Shown: positions 16,778 through 26,159 of the stretch, piece by piece
How positions within the stretch are numbered: position 1 is the first letter of the stretch
How the letters are laid out: the number at the start of each line of letters is the position of its first letter
Assembly (NCBI GenBank): GCA_947492475.1
Contig: CANLNM010000001.1
Coordinates: 310,001-374,000 of the forward strand
DNA length: 64,000 nt
DNA from: an uncultured Paracoccaceae bacterium
Lineage (GTDB): Bacteria; Pseudomonadota; Alphaproteobacteria; Rhodobacterales; Rhodobacteraceae
Reading direction: 5' to 3'
Notes under the pieces: model-generated
What the model was told of the DNA's origin: nothing
Seen by the model: the letters and a program-made list of their open reading frames with translations, nothing else
Database searches by the model: none
Translations under genes and position numbers: made by a program

Positions 16778-19636
16778 CTATTCTGCGGCGACCCGCTTGG
16801 ATTTCAGCATTGGTTTCAGGTAAAATCCAGTATGGCTTTCTGCAACGTCTGCGACCTTTTCTGGTGTGCCCGTCGCCACAACTTTCCCGCCGCCATCGCC
16901 GCCTTCGGGGCCAATATCGATCAGGTGATCCGCCGTTTTCACCACATCCAAATTGTGCTCAATCACAATAACGGAATTGCCTTGATCCACCAATTCGTGC
17001 AGCACTTCCAACAACTTACGAACATCTTCAAAATGCAAACCAGTCGTTGGCTCATCTAGAATATATAATGTGCGGCCCGTGGATCGTTTGGCCAATTCTT
17101 TAGACAGCTTGACCCGTTGCGCTTCGCCGCCAGACAATGTTGTCGCTTGCTGGCCAACCTTAATATAGCCCAAGCCAACCCGCATCAGCGCATCCATTTT
17201 GTCCCGAATGCTGGGCACTGCTTTGAAAAACTCTTGGGCGTCTTCCACCGTCATGTCCAGAACATCCGCGATGCTTTTGCCTTTGAATCGGATTTCCAAT
17301 GTTTCACGATTATAGCGCGCGCCGTTGCAGGTTTCACAGGTCACGTAAACGTCCGGCAAAAAGTGCATTTCGATTTTGATAACACCGTCGCCTTGGCAAG
17401 CTTCGCAGCGGCCGCCTTTTACGTTGAAACTAAACCGGCCGGGTTTGTATCCGCGTGCTTTGGCCTCTGGCAGACCGGCAAACCAGTCGCGTATCGGCGT
17501 AAATGCCCCGGTATACGTCGCCGGATTTGACCGTGGTGTGCGCCCAATTGGACGTTGATCGATATCGATCACCTTGTCCAAATGCTCCAACCCTTTGATG
17601 GTTTCGCAGGGTGCGGGCGTTTGGCGCGCACCGTTTAACCGCATCGAAGCCGTTTTGAACAAGGTTTCGATTGTCAGCGTCGACTTTCCCCCACCCGAAA
17701 CGCCGGTGACACAGACAAATTTTCCCAGCGGGAAATCGACAGTCACGTTTTGCAGGTTGTTTCCGGTCGCCTTGACAACTGATAGCTTTTTCTTGTTCCC
17801 TTTCCGACGCTTAGCGGGCACTTCTATCTCGCGTTTGCCGGATAAATAGGCGCCCGTGACGGATGTTTCATGCGCCACAATTTCTGCGGGCGTCCCACAG
17901 GCAACCACTTTGCCGCCATGCACACCGGCCCCCGGACCAATGTCAAAAACATAATCGGCCTCACGGATCGCTTCTTCGTCGTGTTCGACAACGATGACCG
18001 TGTTGCCCTGATCGCGCAGGTTTTTCAGTGTGGTTAACAGGCGCCCGTTATCGCGCTGATGCAGCCCGATCGACGGTTCATCCAGAACATACAACACCCC
18101 CGTAAGCCCAGATCCGATCTGGCTGGCCAATCGAATGCGCTGGCTTTCGCCCCCCGACAACGTGCCAGAATTTCGGCTAAGCGTAAGATATTCCAAACCA
18201 ACATTGTTCAAGAACCCAAGCCGTTCGCGAATTTCTTTCAGGATCGCACGTGCGATTTCGTTCTTTTGGTTGGTCAGACTTTCCGGCACAGAAGCGCACC
18301 AATCAGCGGCCTCTCTGATCGACATTTGAACCACTTGCCCCACATGCAGGCCTGCAATTTTTACGGCCAGCGCTTCGGCTTTCAGACGATAGCCACCACA
18401 TGTCCCACAGGACCTATTGTTTTGATAACGCTCAAATTCTTCGCGAATCCAGTTGCTATCAGTTTCGCGATAGCGGCGTTCCATGTTGGGAATAACCCCC
18501 TCAAAGACACGCTCAACCTCGTAGACCCGCCCACCTTCGTCATATCGAAATTTGATTTCTTCTTTGCCGGATCCAAACAAAAACACCTCTTGGATTTTGC
18601 GGGGCAAATCTTTCCAACGTGTATTTTTGTCAAACTCATAATGTTTGGCAATCGCTTCAATAGTCTGCAGGAAATAGGGCGATTTTCCCTTACGCCACGG
18701 CGCCAATGCCCCGTCATAAATTTTCAGCGTTTGATCAGGCACCACCAAACGTTCATCAAAAAACAGCTCACCCCCCAGCCCGTCACAGGATGGGCAGGCC
18801 CCAAACGGCGCGTTGAACGAAAACAGCCTTGGCTCGATCTCTGAGATGGTGAAACCACTCTCAGGGCAGGCAAATTTTTCAGAAAACGTGAACCGCTCGG
18901 CCTCGCCTTCGGAGGGCGCAGTTTCCAAAATCGCGATGCCATCAGCCAAATCCAGCGCAGTACGGAAACTATCGGCCAAACGGGTTTCCAACCCTTCGCG
19001 GATCACAATCCGGTCAACCACAACATCGATGTCATGGCGAAATTTCTTATCCAAAGTTGGCGGTTCATCCAGTTCGTAGAATTCCCCATCAACCTTAACG
19101 CGCTGGAAACCTTGTTTACGTAATTCGAGGAATTCCTTGCGATATTCACCTTTGCGATCACGCACAATCGGCGCCAGCAAATACCCTCTTGTGCCTTCTG
19201 ACATGGCCATGGTGCGATCAACCATATCTTGCACTTGCTGCGCTTCAATCGGAAGCCCGGTCGCAGGGGAATAAGGCGTGCCCGCACGTGCGAACAGCAA
19301 TCGCATATAATCGTAAATCTCTGTCACAGTACCAACTGTCGAACGCGGATTTTTCGACGTGGTTTTCTGTTCAATTGAAATCGCAGGGCTAAGACCGGAA
19401 ATGTGATCAACATCCGGTTTTTCCATCATATCAAGGAATTGGCGAGCATAGGCGCTTAGGCTTTCGACATATCGGCGCTGGCCTTCGGCATAGATCGTAT
19501 CAAAGGCCAATGATGATTTCCCTGACCCGGACAGGCCTGTGATCACCACCAGTTCGTCCCGTGGAATATCCACATCAATATTTTTCAGATTGTGCTCGCG
19601 CGCACCACGGACTTCGATCTTTTTCAGCTCTGCCAT
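16778..19636 (-). CDS. uvrA: Excinuclease ABC subunit A
   Basis: A 952-residue UvrA, the damage-recognition ATPase of nucleotide excision repair. Two ABC ATPase halves are visible, with Walker [15 protein letters not shown] and [15 protein letters not shown] and signature [12 protein letters not shown] and [12 protein letters not shown]. Zinc-finger cysteines occur as CPSCDGLG and as CEACQGDG with [11 protein letters not shown] start at [19 protein letters not shown] (19636), the family's usual N-terminus. A LexA-type box lies 67-81 bases upstream. The gene ends near 16778, 79 bases from the convergent-strand GIN gene start. Confidence 0.97.
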   Translation of the reverse strand: MAELKKIEVRGAREHNLKNIDVDIPRDELVVITGLSGSGKSSLAFDTIYAEGQRRYVESLSAYARQFLDMMEKPDVDHISGLSPAISIEQKTTSKNPRSTVGTVTEIYDYMRLLFARAGTPYSPATGLPIEAQQVQDMVDRTMAMSEGTRGYLLAPIVRDRKGEYRKEFLELRKQGFQRVKVDGEFYELDEPPTLDKKFRHDIDVVVDRIVIREGLETRLADSFRTALDLADGIAILETAPSEGEAERFTFSEKFACPESGFTISEIEPRLFSFNAPFGACPSCDGLGGELFFDERLVVPDQTLKIYDGALAPWRKGKSPYFLQTIEAIAKHYEFDKNTRWKDLPRKIQEVFLFGSGKEEIKFRYDEGGRVYEVERVFEGVIPNMERRYRETDSNWIREEFERYQNNRSCGTCGGYRLKAEALAVKIAGLHVGQVVQMSIREAADWCASVPESLTNQKNEIARAILKEIRERLGFLNNVGLEYLTLSRNSGTLSGGESQRIRLASQIGSGLTGVLYVLDEPSIGLHQRDNGRLLTTLKNLRDQGNTVIVVEHDEEAIREADYVFDIGPGAGVHGGKVVACGTPAEIVAHETSVTGAYLSGKREIEVPAKRRKGNKKKLSVVKATGNNLQNVTVDFPLGKFVCVTGVSGGGKSTLTIETLFKTASMRLNGARQTPAPCETIKGLEHLDKVIDIDQRPIGRTPRSNPATYTGAFTPIRDWFAGLPEAKARGYKPGRFSFNVKGGRCEACQGDGVIKIEMHFLPDVYVTCETCNGARYNRETLEIRFKGKSIADVLDMTVEDAQEFFKAVPSIRDKMDALMRVGLGYIKVGQQATTLSGGEAQRVKLSKELAKRSTGRTLYILDEPTTGLHFEDVRKLLEVLHELVDQGNSVIVIEHNLDVVKTADHLIDIGPEGGDGGGKVVATGTPEKVADVAESHTGFYLKPMLKSKRVAAE

Positions 19637-19702
19637 AACGGCCCCCAATTCACACCCCAGCATCAGACAGTGAGTCGGGGTCGTTCTGCCAGCACAGATT
19701 TA

Positions 19703-19717
19703 GAACATTAATGGAAC
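19703..19717. promoter_or_regulatory. LexA (SOS) box of uvrA
   Basis: GAAC-ATTAATG-GAAC fits the alphaproteobacterial SOS box GAACN7GAAC exactly (GTTCN7GTTC on the other strand). It is 67 bases upstream of the uvrA start, a known SOS gene in many alphaproteobacteria. Confidence 0.85.
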
Positions 19718-19784
19718 ATTAGGAAGTATTTTACACATTTTCCTGAAAGATACATTTACCAACGCCCTTTCAACACCTTCGTTC

Positions 19785-19820
19785 AAAAAGAAACGGCACC
19801 AAGACGATGCCTTGGTGCCG
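19785..19820 (-). terminator. Terminator after lpd
   Basis: A perfect 10-bp stem CGGCACCAAG/CTTGGTGCCG with a 7-base loop. Read on the minus strand it is followed by TTTCTTTTT, as expected for the lpd transcript. Confidence 0.88.
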
Positions 19821-19878
19821 CTCTTTGTGGTTTTAACAGTCTTCCGGGCAGATCGCGCAAAAATGCCTACCCGTTGAT

Positions 19879-21273
19879 TTACATGTGAATGACGCGATCA
19901 AACGCGTCCAAGACGCTTTCATGCATCATCTCACTCAACGTAGGATGCGGGAATACCGTTTCGAACAGGTCTTCTTCTGTGGTTTCCAGCTTGCGCCCAA
20001 TTACATAGCCTTGGATCAATTCGGTGACTTCGGCCCCGATCATATGCGCGCCCAGCAATTCGCCGGTTTTTGCATCAAATATCGTTTTAATTAGACCCTC
20101 TGGCTCTCCTAACGCGATGGCTTTGCCGTTGCCGATAAACGGAAATTTACCAACTTTGATGTCAAAGCCCAACTCTTTGGCTTTTGCCTCGGTATAGCCC
20201 ACGCTCGCAACTTGAGGGTGGCAATACGTACATCCGGCAATGGTTTCTGGCTTCACCGGATGGGCGGCAAGTCCGGCAATCATATCAGCGACCATCACCC
20301 CTTCATGTGAGGCTTTGTGCGCCAACCATGGCGCGCCGGCGATATCCCCAATCGCATACAAACCATCCACACCCGTGCGGCAATACGCATCCGTCACAAC
20401 ATGGGTTCGATCAATCGTGACACCCAATGCCTCTAGGCCAAGGTTTTCAACGTTACCGACAATTCCAACCGCAGAAATAACCGTGTCGAAATCGATTTTT
20501 TCGACTTTTCCACCGGTTTCGATATGTGCGGTGACTTTGCCTTCTGAGCGATCCAATTGCTTGACCATGGCTTTCTCCATGATCGTCATGCCTTGCTTTT
20601 TGAATTGCTTCTTAGCAAAGGCAGAAATGTCTGCATCCTCTACAGGAAGCACGCGGTCCATGACCTCAACAACTGTGGTATCTGCACCTAACGTATTGTA
20701 AAAACTTGCAAATTCAATACCAATCGCACCGGACCCAATCACCAACAGCTTTTTGGGCATATGTGGCGGGTTCAGCGCATGTCGGTAGGTCCAAACACGT
20801 TTGCCATCGGCCTCCAAGCCAGGGAGTTCCCGCGCACGTGCACCTGTCGCCAGAATGATGTTTGCGGATTGAAGTTGCTCAACACCTTTTGCGGTGGTGA
20901 CACTGACTTTGCCTTTGGCGGGCAAAGTTGCCTCCCCCATGATCACGTCAACTTTGTTTTTCTTCAACAACCCTTTGACGCCACCGGACAATTGCCCGGC
21001 AACTTTGCGCGACCGCGTCACAACATCATTCAAATCGTAGCCGATGTTGTCAGCCTTCAATCCAAACTCTTTGGCGCGCTCCATCAGGTGAAATACCTCA
21101 GAGCTGCGCAACAACGCTTTGGTTGGAATACATCCCCAGTTCAGGCAAATCCCCCCCAAATTTTCCCGTTCAATCACGGCAACTTTCAGGCCCAATTGCG
21201 CACCGCGAATTGCGCTTACATAGCCACCGGGACCAGCCCCGATTACGATCATGTCATAGGTCTTGGCAGCCAT
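19879..21273 (-). CDS. lpdA: Dihydrolipoyl dehydrogenase (E3)
   Basis: A 464-residue FAD/NAD disulfide oxidoreductase that reoxidises lipoyl groups of 2-oxoacid dehydrogenase or glycine cleavage complexes. It has the FAD motif GAGPGGYVSAIRGAQLG, the redox disulfide GGICLNWGCIPTKALL, the NAD motif GSGAIGIEFASFYNTLGA and the interface TYCHPQVASVGYTE and HPTLSEMMHE with the catalytic His-Glu. No lipoyl domain is attached. I start at MAAKTYDMIVIG (21273). Partner E1/E2 genes are not in the window, so the complex served is not shown. A strong terminator follows. Confidence 0.95.
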   Translation of the reverse strand: MAAKTYDMIVIGAGPGGYVSAIRGAQLGLKVAVIERENLGGICLNWGCIPTKALLRSSEVFHLMERAKEFGLKADNIGYDLNDVVTRSRKVAGQLSGGVKGLLKKNKVDVIMGEATLPAKGKVSVTTAKGVEQLQSANIILATGARARELPGLEADGKRVWTYRHALNPPHMPKKLLVIGSGAIGIEFASFYNTLGADTTVVEVMDRVLPVEDADISAFAKKQFKKQGMTIMEKAMVKQLDRSEGKVTAHIETGGKVEKIDFDTVISAVGIVGNVENLGLEALGVTIDRTHVVTDAYCRTGVDGLYAIGDIAGAPWLAHKASHEGVMVADMIAGLAAHPVKPETIAGCTYCHPQVASVGYTEAKAKELGFDIKVGKFPFIGNGKAIALGEPEGLIKTIFDAKTGELLGAHMIGAEVTELIQGYVIGRKLETTEEDLFETVFPHPTLSEMMHESVLDAFDRVIHM

Positions 21274-21342
21274 CGGCTTCTCCTCGTCTCCAATATAGTT
21301 TGACATTAAACTATATTTTTCAACGCGGCTAGTGACCTGAGG

Positions 21343-22917
21343 TCATGACGGCCTTTCCTGTGGTGCAATGCAGGTTAACGCCCTGTTTTTGTGAGTGACT
21401 TCTTCTTTTTTTGGGACAGTTTCACAGCTGCGAACGCAGTTTCGACCATCATCTTTTGCCTGATAAAGCGCCTGATCTGCGCGTTTTATCAGAATATCTG
21501 GGGAAATTCCGCTTTCGGGATAGCTAGAAACACCCGCCGAAATCGTGATCGGTGGTAGCATGCCATCAACATATCTGATCTGGGTTTTTTCAATCTCAAT
21601 GCGCAGAATTTCGGCTAATTCCATCGTCCGCTCGATGTTTGCTTCTGGAACAAGAACGGCGAATTCTTCCCCTCCGACGCGACAGGCCACCTCACCGCGG
21701 ACCATCACATCCTGCAAACGTTCACCAAGGGCGCGCAGAACCATATCCCCTGCGTCATGCCCATGATTGTCGTTAAAGCTTTTGAATTTATCCGCATCAA
21801 AGGAAATCAATCCAAAGCTCCCATTTTTGCGTTCTGTTAGACTAATTTCCCGCAGCAATGCATCCAGGAAATACCGTCGATTAAACAAGCCCGTCAGCGG
21901 GTCGCGAATGGATTGGTCGCGCAGTTCGTCACGCAACTTCACATTGGCGATCGCCATCGAAATATGTTCCCCGCAACGAATGGCAAATGTGCCAACATTG
22001 TTAATCTTGGCCGCATCACCCTGTTTGGTATCAAACCGAATATGCAACAGACCAACCGTATCGCCGTGGGCCACTATAGGCACACAAATGTATTCGTCGA
22101 CGTCATCCCCCAACCCTTGTTCTGATACGTGATCACACACGAAACACATGCCATCGCGTTCAAATTCATAGGCGCGGCCACGGCGCAACGCCCAGCATGT
22201 ATCGGCAACAATATGTTTGTGCAGCGTGTCACAGGACCAACTGCAAACACCGTCCAGAACGTCCCGGGAATTAGAGTAAATATATAATTCGCCAGAACTG
22301 CTGGGCAGAAGCTTATCCATGAAATGGGTGACAATCATGAACAATTCATCCAGCGATTTACAGGATTGCAGCCATTCATCCAGCTGAGACAGCATTTTGG
22401 CTTCATGTTGGCGCGCACGTTCCGTCGTCAAAATGTCTTTGGCTTTCATTTCAGCGGCTTCAGCGGCGCGTTTGGCCTCGCTTAGCTCTTTGGCGGCGCG
22501 ACGCGCCTTGGTCACATCGGTAAATGTCACCACATAGCCCCCGCCGCGGGTCGGACGGCCATTGGTCAACACAACACGACCAGATTTTAGTGTCACATCA
22601 AACGAATACGGCTGGCGTGCGCGAATGCGCGCGTCAGATTCATCCTCATCTTTTTTGGAAATTTGCCCGTCACTCAGGGCTATGCGACGAAACTCATCCC
22701 GTTCCGTCCCGATCATCAAGTCTTTGCCATCCAGCTCCAACACTTCGAAAATTCGGGTGTTGTGCAGATCGCAACTGCCGTCTTTGGACCAGACAAGAAT
22801 GCCTTGTTCCATGATATTCATGATTTCGGTCGCAAGCTCCAAATCGCCAGATGGACCTGCGGACACGCCAGCATCCCAGCCAGCGCCGTTTTCCGGAAAG
22901 AGAGGTTGATGTGTCAA
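21343..22917 (-). CDS. PAS-GAF-GGDEF diguanylate cyclase
   Basis: A 524-residue signalling protein. An N-terminal PAS-like domain (about 28-140) is followed by a coiled coil (140-180), a GAF domain (185-335) and a GGDEF domain (340-500). The active motif is GGEEF (415-419), so it should make cyclic di-GMP. No RxxD inhibitory site is seen five residues before it. The GAF domain has clustered cysteines (C225, C229, C241, C258, C261), possibly a redox or metal sensor. No membrane segment. The start is a TTG at 22917, preceded directly by an in-frame TAG; an internal ATG (residue 33) is possible. A LexA-type box lies 19 bases upstream. Confidence 0.9.
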   Translation of the reverse strand: MTHQPLFPENGAGWDAGVSAGPSGDLELATEIMNIMEQGILVWSKDGSCDLHNTRIFEVLELDGKDLMIGTERDEFRRIALSDGQISKKDEDESDARIRARQPYSFDVTLKSGRVVLTNGRPTRGGGYVVTFTDVTKARRAAKELSEAKRAAEAAEMKAKDILTTERARQHEAKMLSQLDEWLQSCKSLDELFMIVTHFMDKLLPSSSGELYIYSNSRDVLDGVCSWSCDTLHKHIVADTCWALRRGRAYEFERDGMCFVCDHVSEQGLGDDVDEYICVPIVAHGDTVGLLHIRFDTKQGDAAKINNVGTFAIRCGEHISMAIANVKLRDELRDQSIRDPLTGLFNRRYFLDALLREISLTERKNGSFGLISFDADKFKSFNDNHGHDAGDMVLRALGERLQDVMVRGEVACRVGGEEFAVLVPEANIERTMELAEILRIEIEKTQIRYVDGMLPPITISAGVSSYPESGISPDILIKRADQALYQAKDDGRNCVRSCETVPKKEEVTHKNRALTCIAPQERPS

Positions 22918-22935
22918 CTATTATCCCCACGCGTA

Positions 22936-22950
22936 GAACATCGTGGGAAC
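22936..22950. promoter_or_regulatory. LexA-type box before the GGDEF gene
   Basis: GAAC-ATCGTGG-GAAC fits GAACN7GAAC exactly, 19-33 bases upstream of the cyclase start. A TTGACA on the minus strand (22989-22994) could be the -35 of the same promoter. About two such matches are expected by chance in 64 kb, so position is the main support. Confidence 0.5.
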
Positions 22951-23026
22951 ATTGTGATTGATCTGAGTTGTTGGTTTCTTAACAGCCCTGTCAAAGACCG
23001 CGAAAAACGTTTCAGATTTTCATCAA

Positions 23027-23620
23027 TTAAGCGGCAGAAGCGGCCTCTTTGGATTTGATTTCTTCTAGGACGGATCCATAGCTGCCATTTTCCAGAAATT
23101 CCTGTTCAGGCTGTGTATTGTCACGCCCAAGCGCCGCATTGCGATAGGGAAACCGGCCAAAACGGCGAATGATTTCTCTGTGAACTTTTGCATGTAGCAA
23201 ATTGGCTTCGCCGGTGTCGGGCATACGTGTGCAAAACAGACGCACAGCACGATCCTGATCGATCAGGTTTTCGGAATGCAGCAGTGGCATATAGAAAAAC
23301 TGTCGGGCAGGTTCGGGAATTTTCAAATCCCAATCTCTGGTAATGGCGATTTTAGACGCGGCCCGGGCCGAGCGATCCGTGTCAAAGGCCTGACCATTGT
23401 CACGATACATATTGCGCGGCAATTGATCGGTTAAGATGATAAAGGCCAATGTGCCGATTGGGTAGGTCAACCACAACCCACATGCGCCACCTTTGGCTTC
23501 GTTCAGGACATCCTCAAACCGATTTCGGATTTCTGTGTCCAGTTCCTCACCGCCACCATACCATCTGCTTGGTCCAACTTCATTAAGCCAGAATTCCAGG
23601 ATTTCTTCAGGGTTGACCAT
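23027..23620 (-). CDS. DUF924 family protein
   Basis: A 197-residue protein of the DUF924 family, an all-helical TPR-like fold. Recognisable parts are ILEFWLNEVGPSRWYGGG near the start, the FIILTDQLPRNMYRD segment with the family's DQxPRN, and RRFGRFPYRNAALGRD near the end. The role is unknown. The start at 23620 (MVNPEEILEFW) has GAGGA upstream and is preferred to the longer reading from 23641. It is on the same strand as the GGDEF gene, 109 bases upstream of it, but the SOS-type box between suggests separate control. Confidence 0.88.
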   Translation of the reverse strand: MVNPEEILEFWLNEVGPSRWYGGGEELDTEIRNRFEDVLNEAKGGACGLWLTYPIGTLAFIILTDQLPRNMYRDNGQAFDTDRSARAASKIAITRDWDLKIPEPARQFFYMPLLHSENLIDQDRAVRLFCTRMPDTGEANLLHAKVHREIIRRFGRFPYRNAALGRDNTQPEQEFLENGSYGSVLEEIKSKEAASAA

Positions 23621-23690
23621 TGGCCATATTCCTCGATCCATTCATGTCCCTGAATGGAGCTTTGCAAAAGTTTTACATTTCAGCAAGCAC

Positions 23691-24953
23691 TTAGTCGTGC
23701 GTATTTGCTTCTTCTTCCAATTCCGTTTCGATGTAGACTTCTTGGGCAACCTCCACAGCCAAGGGCGACGCATTCACACTAACCGGCGAATACGGAACAG
23801 TGTTTTCCGGTGACACCGAGGGTCGCTGGCTCGTCCGATAGAGCCCATAAACCGCCAACAATGCCATCAAGACCGCGATGAATGTCCAATATCCATTAGG
23901 TCCGTAAATATCCATGATCCAACCGATTAGAATCGGCCCCATAATGGCCCCAACTCCATTAACAAACACAAAACCAGCCGAGGCCGCCGCCATGTCTTCG
24001 TGTTCCAGAAAGTCATTCGCATAGGCAATCAACAGAGAATACAACGGATTGGACGTCCCACCCAGCATCGCGGCCGAAATCAAAAGCCAGGTAAAGCTTG
24101 CGGATGAGAACATCCCAATAATCGCCGACCCCGCGCCCAAAGCGGCCACCACAATGATCAACATACGCCGATCCATGCGGTCCGACATCCAGCCGATCGG
24201 GTATTGCGCCACCAAAGCCCCCATATAAATCGCAGAAACAAAAATCGACAATTGCGCCACGCTTAGGCCAATCCGGGTCGCATAGATCGCCGACATCCCA
24301 AATTGCGCAGCAAACACCCCGCCCAACAGGATCATCCCAGTGGATGACAACGGCGAGGCGCGCATCAATTCACGCAATTGCATGGGTTTTGTGGTGTCAA
24401 AAGCAGGGGTTGGCGATACCGTTAGCAGAATTGGCGCAAATGCGAGCGACACCAAAACCGAAGGCAACACAAACAAAGCATAGCCAGACGGATCCCCCGT
24501 GAGCAGCAAAAACTGTGCTGCGACAATGCCGGCCATTTGCACAATCATGTACAAAGACAAGGCCTTGCCACGGGTTTCGTTGGTTGCAGAATTGTTCAGC
24601 CAGCTTTCTGCAGTCACATAAACGCCAGAAAAACAGAACCCGATGACAACCCGCCCGGCGGTCCAGGCCCATGGTTCTGCCAGGGTCGGATACAGGATCA
24701 AAACCGCTGAAATCATCGATCCCAACGCGGCAAAAACCCTGACGTGCCCCACACGTCGGATCATATCCGGCGCCATACGGGACCCGCCCAGAAAGCCCAC
24801 AAAATAGGCCGACATCACAACGGACATTTCAAGCGTAGAGAAATTTTCAATCTCTCCGCGCACCCCCAACAATGTCCCCTGAATACCGTTGCCCACCATC
24901 AGCATCATCATGCCCAGCAGCAATGCCCAAGAATTTCCAAGGACTTGAATCAT
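23691..24953 (-). CDS. MFS transporter, YcaD-like
   Basis: A 420-residue major facilitator protein with about twelve hydrophobic segments. It has the loop 2-3 type sequence GFLGGSRMAPDMIRRVGHVR and, mid-protein, the equivalent YPIGWMSDRMDRRM between helices 8 and 9. The overall type is YcaD-like, a group with unknown substrates. A long acidic cytoplasmic tail follows the last helix (ending EVYIETELEEEANTHD). It is alone on its transcript by spacing. Substrate cannot be inferred from neighbours. Confidence 0.87.
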   Translation of the reverse strand: MIQVLGNSWALLLGMMMLMVGNGIQGTLLGVRGEIENFSTLEMSVVMSAYFVGFLGGSRMAPDMIRRVGHVRVFAALGSMISAVLILYPTLAEPWAWTAGRVVIGFCFSGVYVTAESWLNNSATNETRGKALSLYMIVQMAGIVAAQFLLLTGDPSGYALFVLPSVLVSLAFAPILLTVSPTPAFDTTKPMQLRELMRASPLSSTGMILLGGVFAAQFGMSAIYATRIGLSVAQLSIFVSAIYMGALVAQYPIGWMSDRMDRRMLIIVVAALGAGSAIIGMFSSASFTWLLISAAMLGGTSNPLYSLLIAYANDFLEHEDMAAASAGFVFVNGVGAIMGPILIGWIMDIYGPNGYWTFIAVLMALLAVYGLYRTSQRPSVSPENTVPYSPVSVNASPLAVEVAQEVYIETELEEEANTHD

Positions 24954-25106
24954 GTCATTTCGCCTATTTCTGTCGCGTCTTTTGCCAAACTAGAGTGACT
25001 TACAAAGTCTCCCTTAACGAAAGACGACAATCTTGGGCCGCAAACGGCCATTTCAGGTTTTTCTACCCAGCGGGGTCGCGCCCAACTGCTGGCAAAACGG
25101 AACCAA

Positions 25107-26159
25107 TTATTGATGAGGGAACAGAATTGATGAATCCCCATAACTAAAGAAGCGATACCCCTGCGCGATGGCGTGGGCGTAGATATCTTTGATGTGCTGT
25201 GTGCCCACCAAAGCCGATACCAGCATCATCAATGTCGATTTTGGCAGGTGAAAATTGGTCATCAGCCCATCGGCCACATGAAATGTGAAACCCGGCGTGA
25301 TAAAGATGTCTGTTTCCCCGACCCACGGCGCCAAAGTACCTGTTTGCGCGGCACTTTCGATCAATCTCAGCGCGGTGGTTCCAACTGGAATGACACGCCC
25401 CCCTGCGGCTTTGGTGGCGTTGATATCATCCACGACCTCTTGGGTGACGCGGCCCCATTCCGCATGCATTTTGTGATCGTTGATGTCGTCCACTTTGACG
25501 GGCAAAAACGTGCCCGCGCCAACATGCAATGTGACATGACTAAAATGAACGCCTTTGGCCTCTAGCTGATCCAGAAGGGCCTGATCAAAATGTAGCGAAG
25601 CAGTCGGGGCGGCCACCGCACCCTTGTGACGGGCCCAGACGGTTTGGTAATCCTGTTTATCGGCCTCATCCGCGGGGCGTTTGGCGGCGATATAAGGGGG
25701 CAATGGCATCGCCCCGGCCGCATTCAATGCCGCATCAAAATCATCGCCCGTCAGGTTAAAACGGACCTGCCCCTGCCCATCTGCGCGGCTTTCTAACGTG
25801 CAGGACAGATCGGGCGAAAACGCAATCACTTCGCCGTCACGGATTTTGCGCAGCGGTTTAATCAGCGCGCCCCAACTGCCATCAGCACGCGGGTCAAGCA
25901 GCGTCACCTCCATCTTTGAGGCCGTGCGACCTTCGGGGCCTTCTCGGAACCGTTGACCGCTCAGGCGGGCGGGGATGACCTTTGTGTCGTTCAACACCAA
26001 CCGATCCCCTGGACGCAACACATCCAACAAATCCGAAACGCGCCGATCCTGAATGGTCCCGCCTTCGCTGACCAACAGCCGCCCCGATGTGCGGGGTTTG
26101 GCCGGGCGGGTGGCGATCAAATCATCGGGTAGGTGAAAATCAAAGTCTGAGAGCTTCAC
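25107..26159 (-). CDS. queA: tRNA preQ1(34) S-adenosylmethionine ribosyltransferase-isomerase
   Basis: A 350-residue QueA, which transfers and rearranges the ribosyl part of SAM onto preQ1 in tRNA to give epoxyqueuosine. It starts [20 protein letters not shown] and contains [48 protein letters not shown] (shown in part) and [17 protein letters not shown], all family hallmarks. Its ATG overlaps the stop of the large AsmA-like gene by four bases. The partner enzyme gene tgt is also in the window (58270), 33 kb away, so the queuosine genes are dispersed. Confidence 0.96.
   Translation of the reverse strand: MKLSDFDFHLPDDLIATRPAKPRTSGRLLVSEGGTIQDRRVSDLLDVLRPGDRLVLNDTKVIPARLSGQRFREGPEGRTASKMEVTLLDPRADGSWGALIKPLRKIRDGEVIAFSPDLSCTLESRADGQGQVRFNLTGDDFDAALNAAGAMPLPPYIAAKRPADEADKQDYQTVWARHKGAVAAPTASLHFDQALLDQLEAKGVHFSHVTLHVGAGTFLPVKVDDINDHKMHAEWGRVTQEVVDDINATKAAGGRVIPVGTTALRLIESAAQTGTLAPWVGETDIFITPGFTFHVADGLMTNFHLPKSTLMMLVSALVGTQHIKDIYAHAIAQGYRFFSYGDSSILFPHQ

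Noticed and set aside
18059-18844. A 261-codon plus-strand frame opposite uvrA
   Set aside because: Shadow of uvrA codon bias; no ribosome site, no recognisable protein.
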